Below are positions 50,496-59,400 of a stretch of 64,000 bases of DNA, one piece after another (position 1 is the first letter of the stretch; every line of letters starts with the position of its first letter). Under the pieces are notes generated by a model. The model was not told where the DNA came from, did no database searches, and saw only the letters and a list, made by a program, of their open reading frames with translations. Source of the stretch: GCA-003244245 sp963823755 (GTDB lineage: Bacteria; Actinomycetota; Actinomycetes; Mycobacteriales; Pseudonocardiaceae); contig CAWGMP010000007.1 in assembly GCA_963823755.1 (NCBI GenBank), positions 434,001 to 498,000 of the forward strand. The letters are read 5' to 3'. The position numbers and the translations under genes are program-made.

Positions 50496-53423
50496 TTAAT
50501 GGGGGAGGGGGCCGCGGTCTAGGAGGGCGCGGAAATCGGCGGGTGGGAGGGCGCGGGAGAATAGCCAGCCTTGGTAGGCGTTCACGCCGAGCTCCCGCAA
50601 CACCTGGAACTGGGTTGCCGTCTCGACACCCTCGGCGACACAGACGCGACCCATCGCGCGGGCCATATCGACCACCGCGCGGGCCACCGCGAAGTCCGAC
50701 GGGTCATCGTCTACCCCGGTGACGAATCGACGGTCCAGCTTGACGATCTGCGCGGGCAAGTCTTTGAGCCGGGCCAGCGAGGAGTAACCGGTGCCGAAGT
50801 CGTCCACCGCGAAGCGAACGCCACGCTCGACCAGCTCGTCCATCGCCTGAAGAGTCGCCGTGGGCAGGCCGATCAACGTCGTTTCCACCAGTTCCAGAAC
50901 CAGGCGGTCCCAGGGCAGCCCGCTGTCCGCCATCGCGGCCGCGACAGCGACCACGAAGTCGGAATCACCGGGATCAGCGAGATTGACCGCGACGGAGACC
51001 GGGCGCCCATTCCACGCCACCCAGTCCCGTGCCTCACGCAGCGCAGTACGCAGCACCCACCGGTCCAGCTCGCGCATCAGACCGCCCTGCTCGGCAACCG
51101 GCAGGAAGACAGCCGGGCTGAGCATTCCACGCTCCGGGTGCGGCCAGCGGATCAGCGCCTCCGCAGAGAGGATCACCCCATCCGGATTGACCACCGGCTG
51201 GTAGTGCAGCTGCAGTTCGTCGTGCGCAAGCGCCTCGCGAAGCTGGCCTTCCAGCTCCACCTGCTGATCGACTGACTCGATCAGCGCCGCGTTGGCCATC
51301 GCGAAATGTCCGGTGCCGGTCCGCTTGGCCTCGTACATGGCCGCGTCGGCGAAGCGCATCAGGTCCTGCGGGCCGCGGGTCGAGGCGTCCGGCACAGCCA
51401 CCCCGATGGCCGCTGACACCCGGATCACCTGGCCGCGCAGCGGGATCGCGGTGCGCAGCAACCCCGAGACCTTGGCGACGAGCGAGCCGATGCCGCCCAG
51501 GACGGCCACGTCGGAGCAGAGCACCACGAAGACGTCGCCGGACAGCCGGCCGGCGACGCAACCCTCGGGCAACCCGTCCTGCAGCCACTGCGCCAGTGCG
51601 ACCAGCAGCTCATCGCCGGCGTCATGGCCTAACGCATCGTTGACCCGCTTGAAGTTGTCGATATCGCAGAACAGCACCGCGATCTCGCGGTCGCCCGACG
51701 CGAGCAGCTCGGTCAGAATGTCCTTGATCGCGGCCCGGTTGGGCAGACCGGTGAGCTCGTCGTGCGTCGCCCGGTAAGCGAGTGACTCGGCCACCCGACG
51801 CCGCTCGGAGATGTCGGTGAAGATCACCAGCAGGAAGCGCTGGCCATCGTCCTGCACTGAGGCCGAGACGTGCAGCTCGCAATACACCGGATCACCATCG
51901 GCCCGCAGCAGCATCCGCTGCGGCACCGTATAGCTCCCGGACGCGGACTCGGACCGCGCTGTGTGCGGGGTGCGCAGGAATCGCAGCCGTCCGGCCCGCT
52001 CGTCGGGATGGGTGAACGCCTCGAAGTTCATTCCTCGAAGCGTCTCCAAGTCGTAACCCAGCAGCTTGCACAGCGCTTCGTTGGCGTCGACGAGCCGGTC
52101 GTGGTCATCGAAGATCCCGATGCCCACCGGCGTGATCGCCACCAGGTCCGCGAAGCGCTGGCTGGAGCGCATCATCCGGGTCTCGGTGGCCCGCTGTTCG
52201 GTGACGTCCTGCACGGTGCCGACCAGACGGAGACGTCCGGACACGTCAACGATGGCCGCGCCATGGCAGCGGAAGGTGCGCACCGTTGCGTCCGGTCGCA
52301 GCACCCGATGCTCGCATTCCACCGGCACCTGGTCGATGACCAGCTGACGCCACAGTTCGTCCACCCAATCCCGGTCATCGGGATGCACCAGGGACACAAA
52401 GGTCTGGTAGGTGGTCTGACGGAACGCCACCCCGTAGAGAGCTTGCATCACGTCCGACCAGACCAGCCGATCACAGCCCGGATCCCATTCCCAGGTGCCG
52501 ACCCGGGCCACCCGTTGCGCCTGCGCCAGCCGGCGCTGCTCAGCACGCAGCTCGCGCTCCCCCGCTCGCGCCTGCGTGACGTCCTGCACTGTGCCGACCA
52601 GACGCAGCAGCTCCCCCCTGACCGACCGCTCGGGCCGCAGGCGACACACGTAGCGAGCCTCACCATGCTCTGGCAGCCCGCGGAACTCCACCTCCTGGGT
52701 TCCCGTATCGGGGTCGGAAACCATCTCGTGGACCCGGCGGAACAAATCGGGCAGATCCTCGGGATGGATGTGCCGGAAGGGGTCGGCACCCTCGACGCAG
52801 CGGCCGGAGAACAGCTCCCTCAGCGCTGGGCTGTAGCTGAGCTTGTTGGTGGGCCACTCCCAGGTGAAGCTGCCGATCCGGGCGATCCGCTGCGCCTCGA
52901 CCAATTGCTCGCGTTGCTGGGCAAGCTCGCCGATACTCGACGCGAGGTCGGCCACTCGGAGGTCGGAGACGTCGACCAGGAAGACCACGAGCAGGTCAGT
53001 GCCCGGCACAGTCCAGCGTGTCACCCGCACCGGTACCGCGCGACCGTCCGGGCCGATCAGCTCGGCGTCGGTGGCAGTGCCGCCGGTGCCGGTACTTGCG
53101 TCCGCGAGCAGGCGGTGCAGCGGAAGGCCGGTCAACGAATCGGGCAGCCACCGGCCGGCGAGCTGGACTGCGGCCGGATTCGCTTGAACGACGACACCGT
53201 CCGCGCAGACCAGCGCAGGCGACTGCGGCAGCGGGATCCGGGGCGGCGAACTCCGCGACCACGGAGCCTGCGACGAGGGCAGCTGCGTCCACGAATCCGG
53301 CGACAACGAGGTCGGCCGACCAGGCCGCAAGGCCGCGAGTGGACGACCGGGCGCAGCCCAGCTCACCTCTCCAGGATCCAGCGATAAGGGGACGAACTCG
53401 ACCCGCTCAGCCCGCTCGGCCAC
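50496..53423 (-). CDS. PAS-GGDEF-EAL protein, probable c-di-GMP phosphodiesterase
   Basis: 975 residues from GTG 53423 (GGGAGG about 8 bases upstream). There are four PAS-like modules between about 80 and 540 (for example ELFSGRCVEGADPFRHIHPED, then VQDVTQAR and RLVGTVQDVTEQ junctions). The GGDEF domain has the site reading LSGDVF in place of GGDEF (about 630), so cyclase activity is unlikely; a preceding CDIDNFKRVNDALGHDAGDELL is intact. The EAL domain has AEALIRW at about 760, then VDDFGTGYSSLARLKDLP, VKLDRRFV, VAEGVET and QGWLFSRALP all conserved, so the phosphodiesterase is expected to work. It has no signal peptide or membrane segment and is likely cytoplasmic. Confidence 0.9.
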   Translation of the reverse strand: MAERAERVEFVPLSLDPGEVSWAAPGRPLAALRPGRPTSLSPDSWTQLPSSQAPWSRSSPPRIPLPQSPALVCADGVVVQANPAAVQLAGRWLPDSLTGLPLHRLLADASTGTGGTATDAELIGPDGRAVPVRVTRWTVPGTDLLVVFLVDVSDLRVADLASSIGELAQQREQLVEAQRIARIGSFTWEWPTNKLSYSPALRELFSGRCVEGADPFRHIHPEDLPDLFRRVHEMVSDPDTGTQEVEFRGLPEHGEARYVCRLRPERSVRGELLRLVGTVQDVTQARAGERELRAEQRRLAQAQRVARVGTWEWDPGCDRLVWSDVMQALYGVAFRQTTYQTFVSLVHPDDRDWVDELWRQLVIDQVPVECEHRVLRPDATVRTFRCHGAAIVDVSGRLRLVGTVQDVTEQRATETRMMRSSQRFADLVAITPVGIGIFDDHDRLVDANEALCKLLGYDLETLRGMNFEAFTHPDERAGRLRFLRTPHTARSESASGSYTVPQRMLLRADGDPVYCELHVSASVQDDGQRFLLVIFTDISERRRVAESLAYRATHDELTGLPNRAAIKDILTELLASGDREIAVLFCDIDNFKRVNDALGHDAGDELLVALAQWLQDGLPEGCVAGRLSGDVFVVLCSDVAVLGGIGSLVAKVSGLLRTAIPLRGQVIRVSAAIGVAVPDASTRGPQDLMRFADAAMYEAKRTGTGHFAMANAALIESVDQQVELEGQLREALAHDELQLHYQPVVNPDGVILSAEALIRWPHPERGMLSPAVFLPVAEQGGLMRELDRWVLRTALREARDWVAWNGRPVSVAVNLADPGDSDFVVAVAAAMADSGLPWDRLVLELVETTLIGLPTATLQAMDELVERGVRFAVDDFGTGYSSLARLKDLPAQIVKLDRRFVTGVDDDPSDFAVARAVVDMARAMGRVCVAEGVETATQFQVLRELGVNAYQGWLFSRALPPADFRALLDRGPLPH

Positions 53424-53650
53424 GGCACCACCCTCCCACCGCGCCAACCGCCACAGCGCTTCGACTCTGGCAACGACGTGTCACAACCCCGTCGTGTGCA
53501 CCAACGCGCGAAACGGCGATAGGTTATGCGCCTTGTGCAACCGCGCGTGACAGGTGAGGCCCAACTTCCGCGGCCGTGGATCTAGAACATCACCAGATCA
53601 GGTGGCTAAAGTCGCATTGCGCGCCGGTCCGCTGACTAGGGTGAGGCGCT

Positions 53651-54271
53651 GTGCAGTTCCGTGAACTGGCGGTGCCGGGAGTGGTCGAGTTCACCCCGAA
53701 GATCTTCCCCGACGCGCGCGGCCGGTTCGTCGCACCGTTTCAGCAACCCGCGTTCGTCGACGCCACGGGTCACCGGCTGCAGCTGACGCAGTCCAACCAC
53801 AGCATCTCCCACCGCGGGGTGATCCGTGGGGTGCACTTCTCCGACGTGCCACCCGGCCAGGCCAAGTACGTGTACTGCTGCCGGGGTTCGCTCCTGGACG
53901 TCGCGATCGACGTCCGGATGGGTTCCCCCACGTTCGGCCACTGGGACTCGGTGCTGCTGGACACCGAGACCTACCGCGCCGTGTACCTCTCCGAGGGCAT
54001 CGGGCACGCGTTCCTCGCGCTGGCCGATGACACCGTCATGACCTACCTGTGTTCCACCGGATACGACCCCTCAGCAGAACGCACGGTGTACCCGCTCGAC
54101 CCGATGCTACGGCTGCCCTGGCCCGCCGACTACGAGTTGGTCCTGTCCGACAAGGACCACGCCGCCCCCACCCTCGCCGAAGCCGCCGCGTCAGGTGTCC
54201 TCCCTGCCTGGGCGGACTGCCAAGCCCGCTACGCCGAACTCCGCGCCGCTGCACCCCGTTCAGCGGGCTGA
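53651..54271 (+). CDS. dTDP-4-dehydrorhamnose 3,5-epimerase-like (RmlC family)
   Basis: 206 residues, cupin fold: ARGRFVAPFQQPAF, QSNHSISHRGVIRGVHFSDVPPGQAKYVYCCRGS containing the catalytic His (in GVIRGVHF) and the family's Lys/Arg residues, and EGIGHAFLALADDTVMTYLCSTGYDPSAE. It inverts C3/C5 of dTDP-4-keto-6-deoxyglucose or a related sugar. No rmlA, B or D lies nearby. Start is GTG 53651. Its 3' end overlaps the convergent sodX-like gene by 43 bases. Confidence 0.85.
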   Translation: MQFRELAVPGVVEFTPKIFPDARGRFVAPFQQPAFVDATGHRLQLTQSNHSISHRGVIRGVHFSDVPPGQAKYVYCCRGSLLDVAIDVRMGSPTFGHWDSVLLDTETYRAVYLSEGIGHAFLALADDTVMTYLCSTGYDPSAERTVYPLDPMLRLPWPADYELVLSDKDHAAPTLAEAAASGVLPAWADCQARYAELRAAAPRSAG

Positions 54272-54627
54272 GCGGGGTTGTTCGGGTGCCAGGTATCCCG
54301 CCGAGCCCGCGCAACGCGAGGGCGGGGCCACAGTCGGGCGATCACGACCGCGATCGGGTACGCGGTACCCAGGTGACGGGAGTCGGTGGAGCCGTCGGGG
54401 TTATCGCCCAGCACCCACCAGCCGTCGCCGTGCCTGCCTACGGCACGCTTGATCGACAGCTGACCGGGGCGCTGCACCCACCGGACGAGCAGCACCGCCC
54501 CAGGTCGAGGTCGGGCTCCCAGCCGCAGCAGCAGCACGTCGCCGTCGGACAGCGTCGGGGACATCGAAGGACCGCGTACCACGGCCCGCCGCCACGGCCA
54601 GCCCCCCACCTGTGACTCCGTACTCAT
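54229..54627 (-). CDS. sodX: SodX-like signal peptidase for nickel superoxide dismutase
   Basis: 132 residues from ATG 54627. It is an S26/S24-type serine peptidase with the active-site serine in VRGPSMSPTL (Ser 21) and the general-base lysine in QLSIKRAVG (Lys 60), followed by WWVLGDNPDGSTDSR, the typical conserved box. It lies divergent from sodN with 93 bases between. In actinobacteria SodX removes the SodN leader so that the new N-terminal His can bind Ni, which fits this pairing. The C-terminus beyond WPRPRVARARR is basic and overlaps the RmlC-like gene. Confidence 0.82.
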   Translation of the reverse strand: MSTESQVGGWPWRRAVVRGPSMSPTLSDGDVLLLRLGARPRPGAVLLVRWVQRPGQLSIKRAVGRHGDGWWVLGDNPDGSTDSRHLGTAYPIAVVIARLWPRPRVARARRDTWHPNNPAQPAERGAAARSSA

Positions 54628-54720
54628 GATCCCCAGGATGATCACCGCCCGGGATGCTCGCGAGGCCACGCGCGAGTAGGGTCGCATGACGTTCGGAGCA
54701 CCACTTGTCAGGGAGGAACG

Positions 54721-55131
54721 ATGCGACTGCTGTCGCGCATTCTGCACCGCCCCCACCTGGAGGTTACTGCGCATTGCGACCTCCCGTGCGGCGTCTACGA
54801 TCCGGCGCAGGCCCGGATCGAGGCCGAGTCGGTCAAAGCGATCCAGGAGAAGTACCAATCCAACGAGGACCCCGAGTTCCGCGCGCGCGCGATCGAGATC
54901 AAGGAGCAACGCAGCGACCTGGTGAAGCATCACCTCTGGGTACTGTGGACCGACTACTTCAAGCCGCTGCACTTCGAGAAGTACCCGCAACTGCATGAGC
55001 TGTTCAACAAGGCCACCAAGGCCGCGGGTGCCTCCGGCACCAAGGGCTCGACTGACCCCAAGACCGGCCAGGAGCTGCTGGACCAGATCGCTGAGATTGG
55101 CAAGATCTTCTGGGAGACCAAGCAAGGCTGA
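54721..55131 (+). CDS. sodN: Nickel superoxide dismutase SodN
   Basis: 136 residues. A 17-residue leader is followed by the mature N-terminus HCDLPCGVYDP, with His 18 (His1 of the mature protein), Cys 19 and Cys 23 as Ni ligands. The rest is the four-helix bundle (ARIEAESVKAIQEKYQSNED, then HHLWVLWTDYFKPLHFEKYP). It converts superoxide to hydrogen peroxide and oxygen in the cytoplasm. Leader cleavage is needed, presumably by the divergent SodX. A GGAGG box precedes ATG 54721. Confidence 0.96.
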   Translation: MRLLSRILHRPHLEVTAHCDLPCGVYDPAQARIEAESVKAIQEKYQSNEDPEFRARAIEIKEQRSDLVKHHLWVLWTDYFKPLHFEKYPQLHELFNKATKAAGASGTKGSTDPKTGQELLDQIAEIGKIFWETKQG

Positions 55132-55152
55132 GATCGTGACCTCGTGAAACCG

Positions 55153-55188
55153 CGCCGACCAGCGGAAACAATCCTCCGTTGGTCGGCG
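55153..55188 (+). terminator. Terminator after sodN
   Basis: A 14-bp stem with one G-U pair (55153-55166 with 55175-55188, 8-base loop) lies 21 bases past the sodN stop; left arm CGCCGACCAGCGGA. Confidence 0.8.
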
Positions 55189-55345
55189 TCGCTTCTCAGA
55201 CGGTGTCCTAGCATCCCCCAGTGACACAGGTCGATGCTGACCGACTCCCACGGCAGTTAAGCCTCCGCACCTGCCCCTGGTCTTGGCCGCCCATCCTCGC
55301 TGGCTGTGGACACCGCGCCCGAGAGGGCGCACGATCGGCTACACC

Positions 55346-56126
55346 GTGGACGCAGTAGAGCACTTCACCACCTTGCTGGCCGGGCGCGGGCCCGGGCCGG
55401 AACTTGACGTGGGCGCACTCGCGATCGCCGCTGGCGCAGATCCGGGACTCGACGCGGACACCTGGTTGCGCGAACTGGATCGGCTGGCCGAGCGGGTCGA
55501 CTCGCTCGAGACGCTCATCCATCGGCTGTTCGTCGACAAGGGCTTCGCCGGCAACACCACGAACTACTACGACCCTCGCAACTCCCTGCTCAACCACGTG
55601 ATCGACCGTCGGCTGGGCATTCCGATCACATTGTCGGTCGTCTGTCTGGAGGTAGGGCGCCGCGCCGGCGTCTCGCTCGAGGGCATCAGCATGCCGGGTC
55701 ATTTCCTTCTCCGGCCGATGGCCACTGACCACTACCTCGATGCGTTCAACGGTGGCGCGCTGATAGACCTCGCCGGTTGCGAGACGCTGTTCCGCACCGC
55801 CAACCGGGCCGGTCCCGACGTTACGTTCGGGCGGCACCTGCTGACCACCGCACCACGGAGAGCGATTTTCGCCCGCATCCTGCAGAATCTGCGCAGCACC
55901 TACCGCGATCTCGGCCGTCCCGCCGACCTGGAGTGGGTATTGCGGATGCGCCTGGCGCTGCCCGGGGTGGGGGCTCAAGAACTCGATCGAGCTCGGCCAG
56001 ACACTCGGCCGGCAGGGCCGCTTCCTCGACGGCGCCAAGTTCCTCGAGTCGCAGACCTCCCAGTGGCCGCAGCACGCAGCACTGCTCGAATACGCCGCAC
56101 GGAGCCTACGGGCGCAGCTCAACTGA
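55346..56126 (+). pseudogene. SirB1/transglutaminase-like gene with single-base frameshift
   Basis: The first 210 codons (GTG 55346) encode the SirB1-type transglutaminase-like domain: LIHRLFVDKGFAGNTTNYYDPRNSLLNHVIDRR, GIPITLSVVCLEVGRRAGV, and SMPGHFLLRP. Near 55985, in GAACTCGATCGAGCTC, an extra G shifts the frame: removing it continues ELIELGQTLGRQGRFLDGAKFLES to a stop at 56124-56126, the TPR-like tail expected. Without correction the frame runs on to 56290 in a Pro/Arg-rich nonsense tail. It is either a real loss-of-function mutation or a sequencing error. Confidence 0.75.
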
Positions 56127-56194
56127 GACCCCTTCCCGACGCTGCACCAACGTACCCGCGCATCCATGCGACCACTCGCAGGCGAGCGCGGGGC

Positions 56195-56599
56195 TCAGCG
56201 GGCTTGGCGGTGCGTGCCAGTGGCCCAGCGCAGCGCAGGCGGGCAGAACAGCAGTACCAACACGACCACGCAGAACGCCCCGGCTGGTAGCCCATATGCC
56301 GGCTGGGACGAGGGGCCCGCGGCATACCAGCAAACACCGAGCAGCAGAAGCTGAGCCACGATAGCCGGGGTGCGCGCACCGTGGCGGCCCCGCACCAGAT
56401 ACGCCCCCACGGCGAGCAGGATGCCCCCGAAACCGGCCAGCCAGACCGCGGTGGCCGCGACCGGCACTGGACCGGTGGATCCGCGCGTTGCCGTGACGAA
56501 CAGCCCGACCGCGATCGCGATACCAACCAAGCCCTGCAATCCCACCAAGAGGCCGGCAACCAGCACCGGGCGTGGGGCCGCGGGCTCGCCGGTGTTCAT
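56195..56599 (-). CDS. Small integral membrane protein (134 aa)
   Basis: ATG 56599 after GGAGG gives 134 residues with four hydrophobic segments (VLVAGLLVGLQGLVGIAIAV, then AVWLAGFGGILLAVGAYLV and two more). Arg/His loops follow the positive-inside rule. No family is recognised. It is convergent with the frameshifted SirB1-like gene, whose out-of-frame extension overlaps it. Confidence 0.65.
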   Translation of the reverse strand: MNTGEPAAPRPVLVAGLLVGLQGLVGIAIAVGLFVTATRGSTGPVPVAATAVWLAGFGGILLAVGAYLVRGRHGARTPAIVAQLLLLGVCWYAAGPSSQPAYGLPAGAFCVVVLVLLFCPPALRWATGTHRQAR

Positions 56600-57077
56600 G
56601 CTGCCTCCGCAGGGAAGGAGTATGTGGCCGTTCACCGCAGCAGATTAGCCGCTTATCGCGGGACGCTCCGGAACAGCTGAGCTAGGCGGCCGGACGCAAA
56701 TTCGGCCGAAACGTTCGGACCGTGACCGTCGTTAGAACTCACAGGGCTAGCTGTCGTCGAAGTCCAGCGACCTCCTGGTCGATGAGTTTCGTAGACGGTG
56801 CACCGTGGTGACTCTGTCGCGGTAGCCGAGCGGTGCGGGCAGTTGTGATCAAGTGACCGTGGCGCGCAGCTATGTCCGGATAGTGCTTCTGAATCGGCTT
56901 CACATGCGGTTGGCAGTTCGCGTGGAGGGTAACCGCCGGGTGAACTGACACACTAAGTCCGTCGATACCTCTTGACATCGCGGGTGATTGTGAAATCATT
57001 CACAAGCCTTAAAACGACAGACGATGACAGCGCTGGGGCAGCAGAGTCACCAGCGCGATCGACGAGGAGCAAGCACC
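56600..57077. other. Upstream region of whiB1
   Basis: 478 bases without a supported gene. A minus-strand frame (56739-56999) has no recognisable product. The right part holds a CRP-type palindrome and a TTGACA at 56972-56977, a possible -35 for whiB1. No RNA gene is evident. Confidence 0.5.
56988..57005 (+). promoter_or_regulatory. Perfect CRP-type site before whiB1
   Basis: TTGTGA-N6-TCACAA, an exact palindrome matching the CRP consensus TGTGA-N6-TCACA, centred about 82 bases before the whiB1 ATG. In Mycobacterium tuberculosis whiB1 is controlled by the CRP homologue Rv3676, which suggests the same here. Confidence 0.75.
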
Positions 57078-57332
57078 ATGGACTGGCGCCACCGCGCGGC
57101 CTGCCGAGACGAGGACCCCGAGCTGTTCTTCCCTGTGGGAACCAGCGGCCCCGCTCTGCTGCAGATCGTCGAGGCGAAAACCGTATGTCGGCGTTGCCCG
57201 GTCAATGCTGAGTGCCTCAACTGGGCACTCGCATCCGGGCAGGATGCTGGTGTATGGGGCGGCATGAGCGAGGACGAGCGACGCGCCCTCAAGCGGCGCA
57301 ATGCTCGTACCGGGGCCCGTAGCGGCGCCTGA
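57078..57332 (+). CDS. whiB1: WhiB1-type iron-sulfur transcription factor
   Basis: 84 residues, nearly colinear with mycobacterial WhiB1 (DWRHRAACRDEDPELFFPVG). Four cysteines (9, 37, 40, 46) in the C-x27-C-x2-C-x5-C pattern hold a [4Fe-4S] cluster. GVWGGMSEDERRALKRRNAR is the DNA-binding turn and basic C-terminus. It is essential and NO-sensitive in relatives. GAGGAGC precedes ATG 57078. Confidence 0.96.
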   Translation: MDWRHRAACRDEDPELFFPVGTSGPALLQIVEAKTVCRRCPVNAECLNWALASGQDAGVWGGMSEDERRALKRRNARTGARSGA

Positions 57333-57351
57333 TCCGCGTACCTAGCACCAT

Positions 57352-57387
57352 CGAAGGGGGTCCGGCACTGGCGCCGGACCCCCTTCG
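57352..57387. terminator. Terminator between whiB1 and pdtaS
   Basis: A 15-bp perfect stem (57352-57366 with 57373-57387, left arm CGAAGGGGGTCCGGC) with a 6-base loop, 20 bases past the whiB1 stop and 63 before the convergent pdtaS stop; it can serve both. Confidence 0.8.
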
Positions 57388-57449
57388 ACCTACCGGGCCC
57401 TTCCCGGTGGATCAGCGAGGCATCGAAGGGGTCCGTCCGGCCGCACCCG

Positions 57450-58937
57450 TCAGCGGCGCACCGTCAGCGGCAACCTCAGCACCGCCACGGTGCCACAGGG
57501 TTGCCTACGTTGAAGGTCCAGGGATCCCCGCAGCTCGGAATCAACCAACGTCCGGACGATCTGCAAGCCCAACCGCTCAGCCCGGGCCAACGAGAAGCCC
57601 GGCGGCAACCCGCAGCCATCATCGGAGACGATCACCTCCAGCGATCCGGCGGATCGCTCGGCGCGAAGAAGCACCTCGCCCCCCTGGCCCGGCTCGAAGG
57701 CGTGTTCCAAGGCGTTCTGCACCAGTTCGGTGAGCACCATGACCAGCGGTGTGGCGAACTCGGCGGCCAAGACCCCGAAAACGCCCTCCCGGCGTACCAC
57801 CACCCGGCTCTCCTCTCCCGACACCTCGGAGACCATGGAGAGCACCTTGTCCACGACGTCATCGATGTCGACCCGCTCATCGAGGGAGATCGACAGTGTC
57901 TCGTGCACCATGGCGATCGAGGCCACCCGACGCACCGATTCCTGCAGCGCTCGGCGGGCTTCGACGTTCGCCGTACGGCGAGACTGTAACCGCAGCAGAG
58001 CGGCCACTGTCTGCAGATTGTTCTTCACCCGGTGGTGGATTTCCCTGATCGTCGCGTCCTTGGACAGCAGCGCGCGATCCCGGCTCCGTACCTCGGTCAC
58101 GTCGCGGACCAGGACTAACGCGCCAGCCGACGCTCCCCGCGGACGCAGTGGCAGCGCGCGGAACAGCATCGTGGCACCGGCGGCGTCGGCCTCGATCCGG
58201 GTACTCGGGTCACCCCGGACCGCGGCGCGGATCCGCTGCGCGACCTCCGCGGCGTCGAACGGGTCAGAGATCAGCCGGCGGGTCAGCGGCGCGAGCGGTT
58301 CACCCCGGAGGTCGGCGGCGTGCCCCATCCGATGGTAGGCCGACAGCGCATTGGGACTCGCGTAGATCACGCTTCCGCCTGCGTCGAGCCGAAGCAAGCC
58401 ATCACCCGCTCGCGGCCCACCGTGAAGGTCCGGGGTAGTGCCCGTGTTGGGGAAAGTGCCATCGGCCAGCATCTGACACAGGTCTGTGGCGATTCCCAGG
58501 TACGCGATCTCCAGCGGGCTAGGCACCCGGGGCACCGCCAGGTTCGCCTCCCGTCCCAGGACGGCGATCTGCTGCTCGCCCAACCGCACTGGGACCACCT
58601 CGTGACGCACCGGCACGCCGAGCAGCCAGCGTGGCTGCTCGTCACGCAGGATGTCGCCCTGCCGGAATGCTTGGCGCAGCCGGGGATACTCGGTGTCGGC
58701 AGCACGGGTGCCGACCACGTCCTCGGGATGGACGGTGGGGCCGGTAGTGGGCCGGACATGGGCCACGCAGAGGAAGTCTCCTGGCTGATCGGCGACGTCC
58801 AGCGGAGCCCACATCAGCAGATCGGCGAAGGCTAGATCAGCGAGCAGCTGCCACTCGGCGACGATCCGCTGCAGGTGGCCGACCGCCGCACCGGGCAAGT
58901 GGGTATGTCGGGCGAGCAACTCGCTCAGCGTCGACAA
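57450..58937 (-). CDS. pdtaS: Two-component sensor kinase PdtaS
   Basis: 495 residues, GAF-like domain (about 20-160), PAS domain (about 175-285) and HisKA_2 kinase with REIHHRVKNNLQTVAALLRLQ; His 301 is the expected phosphate acceptor. The GHKL ATPase has LTELVQNALEHAF (N-box), SDDGCGLPPGF (G1) and RLGLQIVRTLV (G2). In mycobacteria PdtaS phosphorylates the antitermination regulator PdtaR, encoded elsewhere, to control translation-related and nutrient genes. No transmembrane segment; it is cytosolic. Confidence 0.95.
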   Translation of the reverse strand: MSTLSELLARHTHLPGAAVGHLQRIVAEWQLLADLAFADLLMWAPLDVADQPGDFLCVAHVRPTTGPTVHPEDVVGTRAADTEYPRLRQAFRQGDILRDEQPRWLLGVPVRHEVVPVRLGEQQIAVLGREANLAVPRVPSPLEIAYLGIATDLCQMLADGTFPNTGTTPDLHGGPRAGDGLLRLDAGGSVIYASPNALSAYHRMGHAADLRGEPLAPLTRRLISDPFDAAEVAQRIRAAVRGDPSTRIEADAAGATMLFRALPLRPRGASAGALVLVRDVTEVRSRDRALLSKDATIREIHHRVKNNLQTVAALLRLQSRRTANVEARRALQESVRRVASIAMVHETLSISLDERVDIDDVVDKVLSMVSEVSGEESRVVVRREGVFGVLAAEFATPLVMVLTELVQNALEHAFEPGQGGEVLLRAERSAGSLEVIVSDDGCGLPPGFSLARAERLGLQIVRTLVDSELRGSLDLQRRQPCGTVAVLRLPLTVRR

Positions 58938-58978
58938 TGCAGCTCACCACCTCGCCGGTGACCCGCTCACCGGCGAGG

Positions 58979-59194
58979 TCACTCAACCACGGCGATCAGG
59001 TCGCCCTGCTGCACCACATCGCCCTCCGAGACCACTAGTTTCGCGACAGTTCCTTCGACCTCGGACAGGACCGGGATCTCCATCTTCATGGACTCGAGGA
59101 TCACCAACGTGTCACCATCGGACACCACGTCGCCCTCGGCGACCACGATCTTCCACACGTTGGCCACCATCTCGGCCCGGATCTCCTCGATCAT
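58979..59194 (-). CDS. Biotin/lipoyl carrier protein (TB7.3-like)
   Basis: 71 residues, a single biotinyl domain with the ESMKME site (biotinyl Lys near 37). In Mycobacterium this protein (Rv3221c) lies in the same place. It carries biotin for a carboxylase of unknown identity, or acts alone; the enzyme is not in this window. ATG 59194 follows GGAGGAC-like spacing. Confidence 0.93.
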   Translation of the reverse strand: MIEEIRAEMVANVWKIVVAEGDVVSDGDTLVILESMKMEIPVLSEVEGTVAKLVVSEGDVVQQGDLIAVVE

Positions 59195-59325
59195 GGATCG
59201 TCCTCCTCGACGCCTCGGCCCTGTTATCCAACCACGGTTGGTGGCCCACGGTCGGTGGCGTCATAGCGCACCGTGACACACTCCCTCATGACGCCCGACA
59301 TCCATCGACGCAGGAGGGAAAGGTC

Positions 59326-59400
59326 ATGTCAAAGCGGGGCCGCAAGAAGCGTAGCCGGAAGAAGAACGCCGCCAACCACGGTAACCGTCCGAACAGCTGA
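59326..59400 (+). CDS. Ribosomal protein bL37 (24 aa)
   Basis: A 24-residue, extremely basic peptide, MSKRGRKKRSRKKNAANHG with end NRPNS, identical in style to mycobacterial bL37 of the large subunit. CAGGAGGGA about 7 bases before ATG 59326 is a perfect ribosome binding site. Its stop codon is inside the terminator hairpin. The gene is divergent from the carrier protein gene and convergent with rsrA. Confidence 0.9.
   Translation: MSKRGRKKRSRKKNAANHGNRPNS

Noticed and set aside
53523..53650. Short A+T-rich patch upstream of the RmlC-like gene
   Set aside because: May be a promoter, but no clear -10/-35 or hairpin could be named.
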